Assembly: GCA_018388625.1 (NCBI GenBank)
Contig: CP074402.1
Coordinates: forward strand, 4,154,001-4,218,000
Length of the DNA: 64,000 bases
Direction: 5' to 3'
Source: Nocardiopsis eucommiae
GTDB taxonomy: Bacteria; Actinomycetota; Actinomycetes; Streptosporangiales; Streptosporangiaceae
Under the pieces are notes generated by a model, which was not told the DNA's origin, made no database searches, and worked only from the letters and a program-made list of their open reading frames with translations. Of the stretch, positions 19,654-28,924 are shown piece by piece. The translations under genes were made by a program, and so were the position numbers. Each line of letters starts with the position of its first letter. Within the stretch, counting starts at the first letter, position 1.

Positions 19654-19684
19654 TTGACAAGGTCACACTGCCATCAACTAGAGT
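19654..19684 (+). promoter_or_regulatory. Promoter of the OHCU decarboxylase-uraH-uricase operon
   Basis: TTGACA (19654-19659) and TAGAGT (19679-19684) with a 19-base spacer, slightly long. Two operator copies follow directly downstream. Confidence 0.55.
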
Positions 19685-19691
19685 CCCTGCA

Positions 19692-19727
19692 ATCCGTAAT
19701 ACGGAATCAGGTATCTGCACTACGAAA
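19692..19727. promoter_or_regulatory. IclR/AllR-type operator pair upstream of the urate genes
   Basis: On the minus strand TTCCGTATTACGGAT (19692-19706) and TTTCGTAGTGCAGAT (19713-19727), 21 bases apart start to start, so on one face of the helix. They lie just after the predicted transcription start, a position suited to repression. Confidence 0.75.
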
Positions 19728-19801
19728 GCCCAGGCCGGTACGACGATCCAGCACCGCACACCGCGTGACGGACGAGTGCCGGCCGAGCCACGGGAGAACA
19801 C

Positions 19802-20354
19802 ATGCCCGAGACCACCCCGACCTCGTCGGGGGCGACCCCGAGCCGGGTCTGGCGCGTCTGAACGCCCTGCCTCCGCAGGACCTGCGCACCGAACTCGCCC
19901 AGTGCCTGAACGTGGACCGCTGGGTCGAGGCAGTGGCGTCCGAGGCGCCCTACGCGGACCGTCGGAGCCTGCTCTCGGTGGCCGACACCCACGCGCGGGG
20001 CATCACCACCGAGGAGGTGGCCACCGCGCTGGCCCGACACCCCCGCATCGGGGAGAAGGCCCAGGGACAGGACACCGAGTCGGCCTGGTCACGCGGGGAA
20101 CAGGCGGCGTTCGCGGCCGACACCGACGACGCCTCCACCAGGGTCCAGCGGATCTTCACGTTCGCCCAGGGCGAGTACGAGGGAGATTCGGGCAGATCTA
20201 CCTCGTCTGCGCCAGCGGCCGCAGCGGACGCGAACTCCTCGCGGACCTGGTCGCCCGGCTCGACAACGACCCCGAGACCGAGCTGACCGTGGTCGGTGAG
20301 GAGCTCCGTCAGATCTCCGCACTCCGCCTGGTCAAACTCCTGGAGGCAGCATGA
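19802..20354 (+). CDS. 2-oxo-4-hydroxy-4-carboxy-5-ureidoimidazoline (OHCU) decarboxylase (two apparent frameshifts)
   Basis: About 184 residues after repair. Third step of urate breakdown: decarboxylates OHCU to S-allantoin. The ATG has GGGAG upstream; it reads MPETTPTSSG, then one added G in a GGGGG run joins GDPEPGLARLNALPPQDL. The core has WVEAVASEAPYADRRSLL, HPRIGEKAQ (catalytic His) and SRGEQAAF (Glu); a second missing G near 20188 restores EYEGRFGQIYLVCASGRSG, the conserved C-terminal segment. ATGA overlap with uraH. Most family members are 160-175 residues, so the length fits. Confidence 0.88.
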
Positions 20355-20695
20355 GCCACGTGACCACCCACATCCTGGACGCCGCGCTGGGAGCTCCCGC
20401 CCGCGACGTCCCAGTACGCCTGGAGGCCGCCTCCGACCCCGGCCGCACCTCCTGGACCACCGTCGCGGAGGGCCGCACCAACAGTGACGGCCGCGTGCCC
20501 GACCTGGGGCCCGACCAACTCTCCGCCGGGTACTACCGGGTCGTCTTCGACACCGGGGCCTACTTCGCCGCGACCGGCCAGAAGGGCTTCTACCCCGAGG
20601 TCAGCATCGTGTTCGACCTCGCGGAGGAGGACCAGCACTACCACGTGCCCCTGCTCCTGAGCCCGTTCGCCTACTCGACCTACCGGGGCTCGTAG
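20351..20695 (+). CDS. uraH: 5-hydroxyisourate hydrolase (transthyretin-like)
   Basis: 114 residues; start overlaps the preceding stop (ATGA). Hydrolyses 5-hydroxyisourate, the uricase product, to OHCU. Has the N-terminal THILDAALGAPARDVPVRLE with catalytic His, the central TNSDGRVPDL, GYYRVVFDTGAYF, GFYPEVSIVFDL, and HYHVPLLLSPFAYSTYRGS: the C-terminal YRGS is the diagnostic tetrapeptide that separates these hydrolases from transthyretin. Confidence 0.95.
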   Translation: MSHVTTHILDAALGAPARDVPVRLEAASDPGRTSWTTVAEGRTNSDGRVPDLGPDQLSAGYYRVVFDTGAYFAATGQKGFYPEVSIVFDLAEEDQHYHVPLLLSPFAYSTYRGS

Positions 20696-20913
20696 ACCGG
20701 GCCCCGCGCCCGCGAGAACCCAGTTCCCCTCCCACGAAAGAAGGAGCCCCGCCTGGCGGCACCCACCACGTAGCACCCTCAACCTCTTCGAGTGCGTGAC
20801 AGGTCCTTCCGCATGACCACAGCGGTCCTCCCTCATACGCACGGCGCACCGACGCGACGACGACGCGCGGCGCAAGCGATGAAACCGAATCCACACGGAT
20901 GGAGTTCACCCTG

Positions 20914-21810
20914 ATGGGCATCAGGCTCGGAGACAACCAGTACGGCAAGGCGGAGGTCCGCCTCGTCCACGTCCAGCGCGACACGGACGTCCACCAGATC
21001 AAGGACGTCAACGTCACCTCCCAGCTCCGCGGGGACCTGGAGGAAGTCCACACCGTGGGCGACAACTCCAAGTGTCTTCCGACGGACACGCAGAAGAACA
21101 CCGTCTACGCCAAGGCCCGCGAGTGGGGCGGTGTCGGCGCGATCGAGGACTTCGCCCTCCGTCTGGCCCGCCACTTCGTGGACGAGCACGAGTACGTGTA
21201 CGGCGCCCGCCAGGAGATCGAGGAGTACTCCTGGGACCGGATCGCCACCTCGAAGGGCCCGCACGACCACGCGTTCTCCCGCAGAGGCGCCGAGACCCGC
21301 ACCACCGTCGTCAACAAGGACGGCGACAAGGAGTGGGTGGTCTCCGGTTTCGAGGGCCTGACCGTCCTCAAGTCGACCGGCTCGGAGTTCCACGGGTACC
21401 CCCGGACCCGGTACACGACCCTGGCCGAGACCGACGACCGCATCCTGGCCACCGACGTGACGGCCCGCTGGCGCTACGTCGGCACCGACCACGACTTCGA
21501 CAAGGCCTACGCGTCGGTCCGGGCCCTCTGCCTGGAGCTCTTCGCCGAGACCCACAGCCTCGCCCTCCAGCAGACGCTGTACGCGATGGGCACGGCCGTC
21601 CTGGAGGCCCACCCCGAGATCGCGGAGATCCGCTTCTCCATGCCGAACAACCACCACTTCCTGGTGGACCTCTCCGCGTTCGGCCTGGACAACCCCAACG
21701 AGGTCTTCTTCGCCGCCGACCGGCCCTACGGCAAGATCGAGGCCACGGTCGAGCGCGACGACGCCCCCGCCCCCGGTGACGCCTGGAAGGCCATCCCGGG
21801 CTTCATCTAA
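20914..21810 (+). CDS. Urate oxidase (uricase)
   Basis: 298 residues. Oxidises urate to 5-hydroxyisourate and H2O2 without cofactor. The start at 20914 is preferred because ATGGAG upstream serves as ribosome site and the protein then begins GIRLGDNQYGKAEVRLVHV, as in other uricases; an ATG at 20899 adds five residues. Motifs: NSKCLPTDTQKNTVYAKA (substrate-binding Thr-Asp), the tunnel-fold repeat FDKAYASVRALCLELF, and SMPNNHHFLVDLSAFG with the conserved Asn and His. Third gene of the urate operon, 218 bases after uraH; that gap holds no recognisable gene. The C-terminus lacks a peroxisomal-type signal, as expected. Confidence 0.95.
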   Translation: MGIRLGDNQYGKAEVRLVHVQRDTDVHQIKDVNVTSQLRGDLEEVHTVGDNSKCLPTDTQKNTVYAKAREWGGVGAIEDFALRLARHFVDEHEYVYGARQEIEEYSWDRIATSKGPHDHAFSRRGAETRTTVVNKDGDKEWVVSGFEGLTVLKSTGSEFHGYPRTRYTTLAETDDRILATDVTARWRYVGTDHDFDKAYASVRALCLELFAETHSLALQQTLYAMGTAVLEAHPEIAEIRFSMPNNHHFLVDLSAFGLDNPNEVFFAADRPYGKIEATVERDDAPAPGDAWKAIPGFI

Positions 21811-22092
21811 CCCCCTCCCGGTGACGACCCCGGGGCGTGCCGCGCGCTCCCCCGGGTCGGACCCGGTGCTCTTCGGAGCTCTCTGAACGCCGGGGCCCGC
21901 GCGTGCGGCCGGGCCCCGGACCCTCCCCATCCGAGGTCACCCTCGCCTGCCCGACCAACGGGCCACACCGGCCTTCGGCATGCCCGGAAACAGGGCGTGC
22001 GGGGCCGGCGCGACACCACCGGGCACCCGCCCCGGAGAACCCGGTCACCCCCTCTCCCGGTGACCGCCGATCGCAAAGGCTGGAAACTGGCC
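21811..22092. other. Intergenic region between uricase and permease genes
   Basis: About 280 bases. CCGGGGCCC (21890-21898) and GGGCCCCGG (21911-21919) form a 9-bp hairpin with a 12-base loop, a likely terminator for the urate operon. No operator copy of the TTYCGTATTGCRGAA type is visible before the permease. Confidence 0.55.
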
Positions 22093-23584
22093 ATGTCGAA
22101 CAGTCCGTCCGCGAAGGACTCGGCCACAACAACCGCCACTACCCCCTCCCGCCCCGAGGACGAGAAGCTGCCCGTGCGGCTCATGCTCGTCTACGGGCTC
22201 CAGCACATCCTCACCATGTACGCCGGTGCGGTGGCACCGGCCCTCGTCATCGGCGCCGCCGCTGGGCTCGCGAACGACCCCGCCGCCATGGGAATCCTCG
22301 TCAGCGGCGCGCTCCTGGTGGCGGGTATCGCCACCCTCATGCAGACCGTCGGACACAAGCGGATCGGCGCGCAGATGCCGATCGTGGTGGCCTGTTCCTT
22401 CGTGCCCGTCAGCGCGATCACCGCGCTCGCGGCCGGCCAGGACGGGGAGAACCTCCCCATCGCCTTCGGCGCGTCCATGGCCGCCGGTGTGTTCGCGCTG
22501 TTCCTGACCCCTTCTTCGGGCAGCTCATCCGCTTCTTCCCCCGATCGTCACCGGCACGATCATCACGGTGATCGGCGTCAGCCTGATGCCGGTGGCCGCG
22601 CGCTGGATCATGGACGGCTCGGTGCGCGTCATGGAGGACGGCGCCGAGGTCCCGGCCGCCCCCGTGGCCAACCTCGCCCTGGCCGGGCTGACCCTGACCG
22701 TCATCCTCGTCGGTTCCCGCCTGTTCCCGGGGATCTGGGGACGCCTGTCCATCCTGCTCGGCCTGGTCGTGGGCACGCTCGTGGCGGTCCCGCTCGGCAT
22801 GGCCGACTTCAGCCGGGTGGGCGAGGCCGACCTCGTCTTCAACCCCACCTCGGTGTTCTACTTCGGTGCTCCGCAGTTCGAGGTCGCCGCGATCATCACC
22901 ATGTGCATCATCATGCTCGTGGTCCTGACCGAGGGCGCCTCGCACATCATCGCGGTCGGTGAGATCACCGGGTCCAAGGTGGACGCCAAGCGCATCTCGG
23001 CCGGTCTGCGCGCCGACGTGAGCGGCTCGATCATCGGTCCGATCTTCAGCGCCACCCCCACCAGCTCGTTCGCGCAGAACATCGGACTACTCGCCCTCAC
23101 CGGTATCCGCAGCCGCTACGTGGTGGCCACCGGCGCGGGCATCCTGCTCGTCCTGGGCATGTTCCCGGTGCTCGGCGGGGTCATGGCCGCCATTCCCACC
23201 CCGGTCCTGGGCGGCGCGGGCCTGGTGCTGTTCGGCAGCGTCGCGGCCAGCGGCATCAAGACCCTCGCCAAGGTGGACTTCACCAACAACCTCAACCTCA
23301 TCCTGGTCGCGGCCTCCGTCGGCGTGGCCATCATCCCGCTCGCCTACCCGACCTTCTACGCCTTCCTGCCGGAGTCCGTCGAGCTGATCGCCCACTCGGG
23401 CATCATCGGCGCGGCCATCGTGTCGATCCTGCTGAACATCTGCTTCAACGTGATCGGTCGCGGCCCCTCCGCCGACCCCGCCGACATCGACCGGGCCGAC
23501 ATCGGCAGCGCGGGGCCCGGTGAGGCCAAGTACACGGACCAGGCGGGCGCCACCTACCGCAGCACCGACGCCGACCGCACCTGA
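22093..23584 (+). CDS. NCS2-family purine (urate/xanthine) permease (two apparent frameshifts)
   Basis: About 497 residues after repair, with 12-14 membrane segments. The first segment reads VYGLQHILTMYAGAVAPALVIG, a NCS2 hallmark; the conserved motif TPTSSFAQNIGLLALTGI lies in the second half, followed by SRYVVATGAGILLVLGMFPVLG. Members import xanthine, urate or uracil with protons. The frame breaks near 22511 and 22546, both in C runs; adding one C to each restores LTPFFGQLIRFFPPIVTGTIITVIGVSL. Ligand cannot be fixed from sequence, but the location between uricase and allantoicase favours urate or xanthine. Weak ribosome site at the ATG. Confidence 0.88.
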
Positions 23585-23661
23585 CCCGGGTCCCCCTCTC
23601 CCCGGGGCGGAGCGCCGTGACCACGCGCCCGCCCCGCTTCTGTTAAGTGACGGTGAATGGT

Positions 23662-24600
23662 ATGGCTGTGAGGGTGACCGACTGGGACCTGCGCAAGCTG
23701 CGCGTACTCCGCACCCTCGAAGAGCTCGGCACCGTCCGGGCGACCGCCGAGGCCCTGTCCATGACCCCCTCGGCCGTCTCCCAGCAGCTCTCGTCCCTCT
23801 CCCAGCAGGTCGGGGTGGCGCTGCTGGAGGCGCACGGACGCCGAGTCCGCCTCACCGACGCCGCGCACGTGCTGCTGCGGCACACCGACGTGGTGCTCGC
23901 CCAGCTGGAGAGGGCCGAGGCCGAGCTGGACGGGTTCGTCCGGGGTGAGGCCGGACGGGTACGCGTGGGCACCTTCGCCACCGCGATCCCCGGGCTGGTG
24001 GTCCCCGCCCTCAACGCGCTGCGCGCCGACCACCCCGGGCTGCGCACCCGGGTGCACCAGGCCGAGGCCGCGGAGGTGTACGACCTCCTCTCCGCCGGGG
24101 AGATCGACATCGGCCTCTCCCTGGCAGCGCAGGCCCCCACCAGTAACGACGGCCGCTACGACCGCACCGAACTGCTCACCGACCCCCTCGACGTGGCCCT
24201 GCCCGCCCAGCACCGTCTGGCCACCACGACGGCGCTGCGGATGCGGGACCTCGCCGAGGAACCCTGGATCTACGGCGCCTCCGGACCGTGGCGGGACATC
24301 ACCCTCGCCGCCTGCGCCCAGGCGGGGTTCGTGCCCGAGCAGGCACACGTGGCCTCGGACTGGCGGGCCATCCTCGACATGGTCGCCGCCGGGATGGGGA
24401 TCGCGCTGATCCCCCGCCTGGCCGCCGCCCGCGACGCGCCCGGGGTCACCCTGCGGGTGCCGCACGCCGACCAGCCCCGCCGCCACGTGGTCACCGCCGT
24501 GCGGTCCGGCTCCGGTGAACGGCCGCAGATCGCCCTCGCCCTCAGGGCTCTGGCCGACGCCGCCGCACGGCTGACAACCGTTCAGTCAAGGCGAACATAA
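23662..24600 (+). CDS. LysR-family transcriptional regulator
   Basis: 312 residues from the ATG at 23662; an in-frame GTG 15 bases upstream (23647) and another 12 bases downstream are alternatives. N-terminal HTH (LRKLRVLRTLEELGTVRATAEALSM as the usual LysR opening, in 20-residue pieces) then SAVSQQLSSLSQQVGVALLE. C-terminal substrate-binding domain with RVRVGTFATAIPGLVVPAL and GMGIALIPRLA. It sits between the permease and allantoicase genes, all on the plus strand, so it may control one or both. Effector unknown. Confidence 0.87.
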   Translation: MAVRVTDWDLRKLRVLRTLEELGTVRATAEALSMTPSAVSQQLSSLSQQVGVALLEAHGRRVRLTDAAHVLLRHTDVVLAQLERAEAELDGFVRGEAGRVRVGTFATAIPGLVVPALNALRADHPGLRTRVHQAEAAEVYDLLSAGEIDIGLSLAAQAPTSNDGRYDRTELLTDPLDVALPAQHRLATTTALRMRDLAEEPWIYGASGPWRDITLAACAQAGFVPEQAHVASDWRAILDMVAAGMGIALIPRLAAARDAPGVTLRVPHADQPRRHVVTAVRSGSGERPQIALALRALADAAARLTTVQSRRT

Positions 24601-24675
24601 TGATCAAAAACTTTCGCTGGAATTAACCGGTCCCTCCTGCGAGTCTGAAGGAAGACCCCGACCGACAGGAGCAAC

Positions 24676-25803
24676 GTGAGCCAGGACCCGTCCTTCGACC
24701 CCCGCGCCTACAACGCCCAGCCGTACCCCGGTGGCGACCCCTACGCCGACTTCAGGAAGACCGAACTGGACTTCGCCGGGCTGGTGGACCTCGCCGACCG
24801 ACGTCTGGGCGCCGGTGTCGTCGCCGCCAACGACGAGTTCTTCGCCCACCGCGAGAACATGCTGCGGACGGAGCCCGCGCTGTTCGACCCGCACCACTTC
24901 GGGCACAAGGGCAAGGTCATGGACGGGTGGGAGACCCGCCGTCGCCGTGGTGTGAGCGCCGAGCAGCCGCACCCCACCGCCGACGACCACGACTGGGCGC
25001 TGGTCCGCCTCGCGCTGCCCGGCGTCATCCGCGGCGTCGTCGTGGACACGGCGCACTTCCGGGGCAACCACCCCACGGAGATCAGCGTCGAGGTGACGCA
25101 CGTCGACGGGACCCCCACCACCGAGGAGCTCCTGGCCGCCGACTGGACCGAGCTCGTCGCCCGCACGCCGGTCTACGGCCACGCCGAGAACGGCTACGAG
25201 ATCGACGTCGAGCGCCGCTGGACACACCTGCGCCTCAAACAGTTCCCCGACGGCGGCGTCGCCCGCCTGCGCGTGTACGGCGAGCCCGTCGCGGACCCGG
25301 CCTGGCTGTCCGCCCTCGGCGGCTTCGACCTGGCCGCGCTGGTCAACGGCGGCACGGTCGAGGACGCCTCGGACCGCTTCTACTCCTCGCCGGAGAACAT
25401 CATCCTGCCGGGTCGCTCGCACAAGATGGACGACGGCTGGGAGAACCGCCGCCGCCGCGACACCGGCAACGACTGGGTGCGCTTCCGCCTCACCGCCCAG
25501 GCCTCCGTCCGCGCCATCGAGCTGGACACCGCCTACCTCAAGGGCAACTCGGCCGGATGGGTGACCATCCTGGGCCGCGACACGCACTCGGACACCCCGG
25601 ATGCGTGGTTCGAGATCGTCGGCCGCACGCGGCTCCAGCCCGACAGCGCCCACCGCTTCGTCCTGGACTCGCCGGTCACCGCCACCCACGTGCGCACCGA
25701 CGTGTTCCCCGACGGCGGCATGGCCCGCCTGAACGTGTACGGCTCCCTCACCGAGACCGGCACCGCCGACCTCCGCGACCGCTGGGAAGCCACCCGGGGC
25801 TGA
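24676..25803 (+). CDS. alc: Allantoicase
   Basis: 375 residues; GTG preceded by AGGAG. Hydrolyses allantoate to ureidoglycolate and urea. The protein is an internal duplication typical of the family: each half holds a DGWE(T/N)RRRR segment (KVMDGWETRRRRG and KMDDGWENRRRRDTGNDW), an (A/T)(H/Y)(F/L)(R/K)GN segment and a PDGG(V/M)ARL(R/N)VYG ending. Length and both repeats are complete. No ureidoglycolate lyase gene is recognisable in the window. Upstream AT-rich sequence has no good copy of the shared operator, so it may instead answer to the adjacent LysR protein. Confidence 0.94.
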   Translation: MSQDPSFDPRAYNAQPYPGGDPYADFRKTELDFAGLVDLADRRLGAGVVAANDEFFAHRENMLRTEPALFDPHHFGHKGKVMDGWETRRRRGVSAEQPHPTADDHDWALVRLALPGVIRGVVVDTAHFRGNHPTEISVEVTHVDGTPTTEELLAADWTELVARTPVYGHAENGYEIDVERRWTHLRLKQFPDGGVARLRVYGEPVADPAWLSALGGFDLAALVNGGTVEDASDRFYSSPENIILPGRSHKMDDGWENRRRRDTGNDWVRFRLTAQASVRAIELDTAYLKGNSAGWVTILGRDTHSDTPDAWFEIVGRTRLQPDSAHRFVLDSPVTATHVRTDVFPDGGMARLNVYGSLTETGTADLRDRWEATRG

Positions 25804-25816
25804 CCGCGCAGAAACC

Positions 25817-25846
25817 AGGGCGGGCACGCGTCAGCGTGCCCGCCCT
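25817..25846 (+). terminator. Terminator of alc
   Basis: AGGGCGGGCACG and CGTGCCCGCCCT arms (12 bp) around a short loop just after the stop codon. Confidence 0.8.
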
Positions 25847-26035
25847 TCCACGTGCCCGAGGCTCAGCCCCCGCCAGCAGGGGACCAGAGCGACGCGGGCG
25901 CGCGGATCCCCAGCACCAAAGGGTTCGTCCGGACCCCCGCACCGCCAGCACAGCGGGGACCTGGTCCACCCCGTGGTGGAGGGGAACGGCGCCATGCGGG
26001 TCACTGCGGCGCGTGGCCGGGGCGCACGTACGCGA

Positions 26036-26066
26036 ACGGGCGCCCCGGGGGTGGCGGGGCGCCCGT
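26036..26066 (-). terminator. Terminator of the allantoinase operon
   Basis: ACGGGCGCCCCG and CGGGGCGCCCGT (12 bp perfect) around a 7-base loop, 14 bases from the allB stop. Confidence 0.75.
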
Positions 26067-26079
26067 GACGGGGACCGGA

Positions 26080-27429
26080 TCAGTCCCGGGTGATCATCCG
26101 ACCGGACACACTGTCCGAGGTGACCTCGGTGCCGCGCAGGATCGTGCGGCGGACACGACCGTGAAGGTCGGCTCCGTCATAGGCGCTCACCGGGTTGCGG
26201 TGGGCCAGCGAGCTCGCCTCCACGTGGAAGGGCTCGTCAGGAGCGAAGACCGCCAGGTCCGCGTCCATGCCTTGGGCGATCGACCCCTTGCCGGACACCC
26301 CGGCCACGCGGGCGGGCCGGGCGGACATCCACCGGACGACCTCCGCGAGCGGAACGCCACGGCCGCGGGCCTCGGTCCACATGGCGGACAACCCCACCTG
26401 GAGCCCGGCGACCCCGCCCCAGGCGGTCCCGAAGTCACCGGTGTCCAGGTCCTTCAGGTCCGGGGTGCTCGGGGAGTGGTCGCTGACCACGCAGTCGATC
26501 AGCCCGTCCTGGAGCGCGCGCCAGAGGAGGTCGCGGTTGGCGCCGTCACGGATCGGCGGGCAGCACTTGTAGCTGGTCCCGCCAGCCGGGATCTCCTCGG
26601 CGGCCAGCGTGAGGTAGTGCGGACAGCTCTCCACGGTGAGGGAGACGCCCTCCTCCTTGGCCTGCGCGATCAGCGGCAGGGCCGAGGCGCTGGACAGGTG
26701 CAGGATGTGCGCGCGCACCCCGGTGCGTCGGGCCGTGTCGATCACCAGGGCGATCGCGGCGTTCTCGGCCTCGTCGGGGCGGGAGGCCAGGAAGTCCGCG
26801 TATTCGCGCCCGGACGCGGCCGGTGCCGAGTCCAGCACCCGGGGGTCCTCCGCGTGCACGATCAACCTGCCGCCGAACGCCTTGATGGCCGTGGCGGCGG
26901 TGTTCAGCTGCTCCGGGGAGAGGTGTCCGAACTCGTCCACTCCCGAGGGCGACAGGAACGCCTTGAACCCGAACACTCCCTCGGACCAGAGGTCGGACAG
27001 GGTGCCGGTGGTGTCGGCCCCGGAGTTCTCCGGGACGGCCCCGCCCCAGAAGCCCACGTCCACCGCGAGCTTGCCCTCGGCCACCGCGTGCTTGGCCTTG
27101 AGGCCGTCGAGCGTGGTGGTGGGCGGCACGCTGTTGAGCGGCATGTCCACCAGGGTGGTGACCCCGCCCAGGGCGGCGGCGCGGGTGGCGCTGGCGAAGC
27201 CCTCCCACTCGGTGCGGCCGGGCTCGTTGACGTGCACATGGCTGTCCACGAGGCCGGGCAGGAGGATCTCGTCCTCGGCCAGGCGGATCTCTCGGGCGGC
27301 GTCGACGGGGGCGTCGTCACCGGAGAGGACCTCGGTGATCCTTCCGTCGTCGACGACCACGCTGACGGCGCGCTCACCCTCGGGGGTGAGGGCGCGGTGG
27401 GCGCGTACGACGAGTGCGTGCTCGGTCAA
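26080..27429 (-). CDS. allB: Allantoinase
   Basis: 449 residues from a TTG start preceded by GGAG, one base after the stop of the upstream gene. Opens the allantoin ring to allantoate. Cyclic amidohydrolase fold: [20 protein letters not shown] (first two zinc His), [11 protein letters not shown] with the Lys that is carboxylated, [15 protein letters not shown], and [13 protein letters not shown] (catalytic Asp). The CPHYL segment is typical of allantoinases and dihydropyrimidinases; [11 protein letters not shown] distinguishes allantoinase. Last gene of a two-gene operon with the HpcH/HpaI-like protein, controlled from the operator-bearing promoter at 28787-28815. Confidence 0.94.
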   Translation of the reverse strand: MTEHALVVRAHRALTPEGERAVSVVVDDGRITEVLSGDDAPVDAAREIRLAEDEILLPGLVDSHVHVNEPGRTEWEGFASATRAAALGGVTTLVDMPLNSVPPTTTLDGLKAKHAVAEGKLAVDVGFWGGAVPENSGADTTGTLSDLWSEGVFGFKAFLSPSGVDEFGHLSPEQLNTAATAIKAFGGRLIVHAEDPRVLDSAPAASGREYADFLASRPDEAENAAIALVIDTARRTGVRAHILHLSSASALPLIAQAKEEGVSLTVESCPHYLTLAAEEIPAGGTSYKCCPPIRDGANRDLLWRALQDGLIDCVVSDHSPSTPDLKDLDTGDFGTAWGGVAGLQVGLSAMWTEARGRGVPLAEVVRWMSARPARVAGVSGKGSIAQGMDADLAVFAPDEPFHVEASSLAHRNPVSAYDGADLHGRVRRTILRGTEVTSDSVSGRMITRD

Positions 27430-27430
27430 C

Positions 27431-28710
27431 TCACTGCTCCTGTCCGACACGGCGGGTGGCCAGGGCGACGATGGTACCGGCGTCGGCACCGGCGGCGGTG
27501 ACCACCTCGGACTCCTCCAGGGCACCGCAGCGCAGGCCGCTGGCCAGCACGGAGGCCAGCGCCTGGGCGGTGGCGGGTTCGTCCATGACGTTGCCCCCGG
27601 TCTGGCCGAGGTAGGCCTTGAGGCGGGCCGCGGCGGGCGCGAAGGCCTCACGGTAGAAGGCGTAGGTGGCCAGGTACCGGATGGGCAGCTGGTTCGGGTG
27701 CAAGTCCCAGCCCTGGTAGAAGCCGCGCTCCAGGGAGCGGCGGACCAGTCCGGCGTGCAGGCTCCACGCGGAGCGCACGTCCTCGGGGGTGCCCGTGGGC
27801 AGGATGTTGCTGCCGCCGTCGGAGAGCCACACCCCGGTTCCGGCGGCGGCCACCTGCATGACCGACTTCGCGTAGTCGGCGGCCGGGTGGGCCAGGCTCT
27901 GGTGGGCGGCGGTGATCCCGCAGGCCGCGCTGTAGTCGTAGGTGCCGTAGTGCAGGGCGGTCACGCGGCCCTGGCCCGCCTGGATCATGCGGGAGACCGC
28001 GACGGTGCCGTCGGTGAGCAGGATGGACTGGGGGTCTCGATCTGGAGCTCGAACCGCAGGCGTCCGGCGGGCAGGCCGAAGCGCTCCTCCAACCGCTCGC
28101 TGACCCACACCATGGCCTCGACCTGCTCGACCGAGGTGATCTTGGGCAGCGTGAGGACGAGGTTGTCCGGGAGGGAGCCGTGCCCCTCCAGCAGGGTCTG
28201 GAGGAAGAGCGTGAGCGTGCGCACGCCCCGGTGGCGTCCGGCCGCCTCCATGCCCTTCATCCGGATACCGAAGTAGGGGGTGGCCGTCCCCTGGCCGAGG
28301 TCCGAGACGAACGCGTTCGCGGTGGCGAGCACGTGGGCGTCCTCGGCCTCGTCGCCGGGCGCCCCGTAGCCGTCCTCGAAGTCGGCGCGCAGGTCCTCGA
28401 TGGGCTCGCGGGCGAGCTTGGCGCGCACCAGCGGGATCGCGTCGGCCACGGCGGCCTCGCTCAGGCCCGTGATCTCGGCCAGGTCGGCCGCCTTGGGCGC
28501 GTACTCGTCGAGGGAGTTGATCGCCTCCTCGCCCCAGGCGGCGGCGAGGCCGGGCCGGATACGGTCGGCGGGAACGTAGACGCTGTGAACGGGCTGGCGG
28601 CCGCCGCTGGTCCCGGGGTACTCACGGTCCAGTCGGGCGTCGGCCTCGGCCAGCCGGGTGTCGAGTTCGGTGACCAGGTCGGTCAGGCCAGCAAGGCTGT
28701 CACTCGCCAC
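27431..28710 (-). CDS. HpcH/HpaI aldolase-like protein (DUF6986-type; frameshift near 28034)
   Basis: About 426 residues after repair; GTG preceded by GGAGGAGG. Resembles the citrate lyase beta / malyl-CoA lyase superfamily: RADFEDGYG (metal-binding Glu and Asp), [34 protein letters not shown] (catalytic Glu region), then [11 protein letters not shown] and [23 protein letters not shown] run must gain one C to read IETPQSILL. Superfamily members make or break C-C bonds with glyoxylate or similar two-carbon units; the reaction of this subfamily is, as far as I know, not established. Operon with allantoinase, with its promoter under AllR-type operators, implies a step in ureidoglycolate or glyoxylate handling. 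Confidence 0.75.
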
Positions 28711-28774
28711 GTGTCGTGTCCTCCTCCGTCGTCGGTGCCGACTCTCGGGGGTCGATGAGAGTCCGGTCACTAAT

Positions 28775-28815
28775 TTCTACATGCGGATAATAACTTCTGC
28801 CATCCGGAAGAACAA
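28775..28815 (-). promoter_or_regulatory. Promoter with two IclR/AllR-type operators for the allantoinase operon
   Basis: On the minus strand TTGTTC (28815-28810), 17-base spacer, TATTAT (28792-28787). One operator, TTCCGGATGGCAGAA on the minus strand (28795-28809), fills the spacer. A second, TTCTACATGCGGATA on the plus strand (28775-28789), covers the -10 and start site, 20 bases away. This geometry predicts direct occlusion of RNA polymerase. Confidence 0.75.
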
Positions 28816-28880
28816 GGGTTCTGGTGCCCTCGCGCCCCGGGGCGCGAAGCTTCCATGCGCAACAGAGAGCGAAACCCACC

Positions 28881-28895
28881 TTTCGTATTGCAGAA
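28881..28895. promoter_or_regulatory. IclR/AllR-type operator before the regulator gene
   Basis: TTTCGTATTGCAGAA, 30 bases before the preferred iclR start, consistent with autoregulation. Unlike the other promoters I find no clear second copy at 20-21 bases. Confidence 0.7.
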
Positions 28896-28924
28896 TGATG
28901 GGCGTGACCGCAGCGGCCCTCAGC

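Noticed and set aside
24600..24675. AllR-type operator before allantoicase (TTTCGCTGGAATT)
   Set aside because: Two bases short of the palindrome spacing and poor in the centre; not counted in the regulon.
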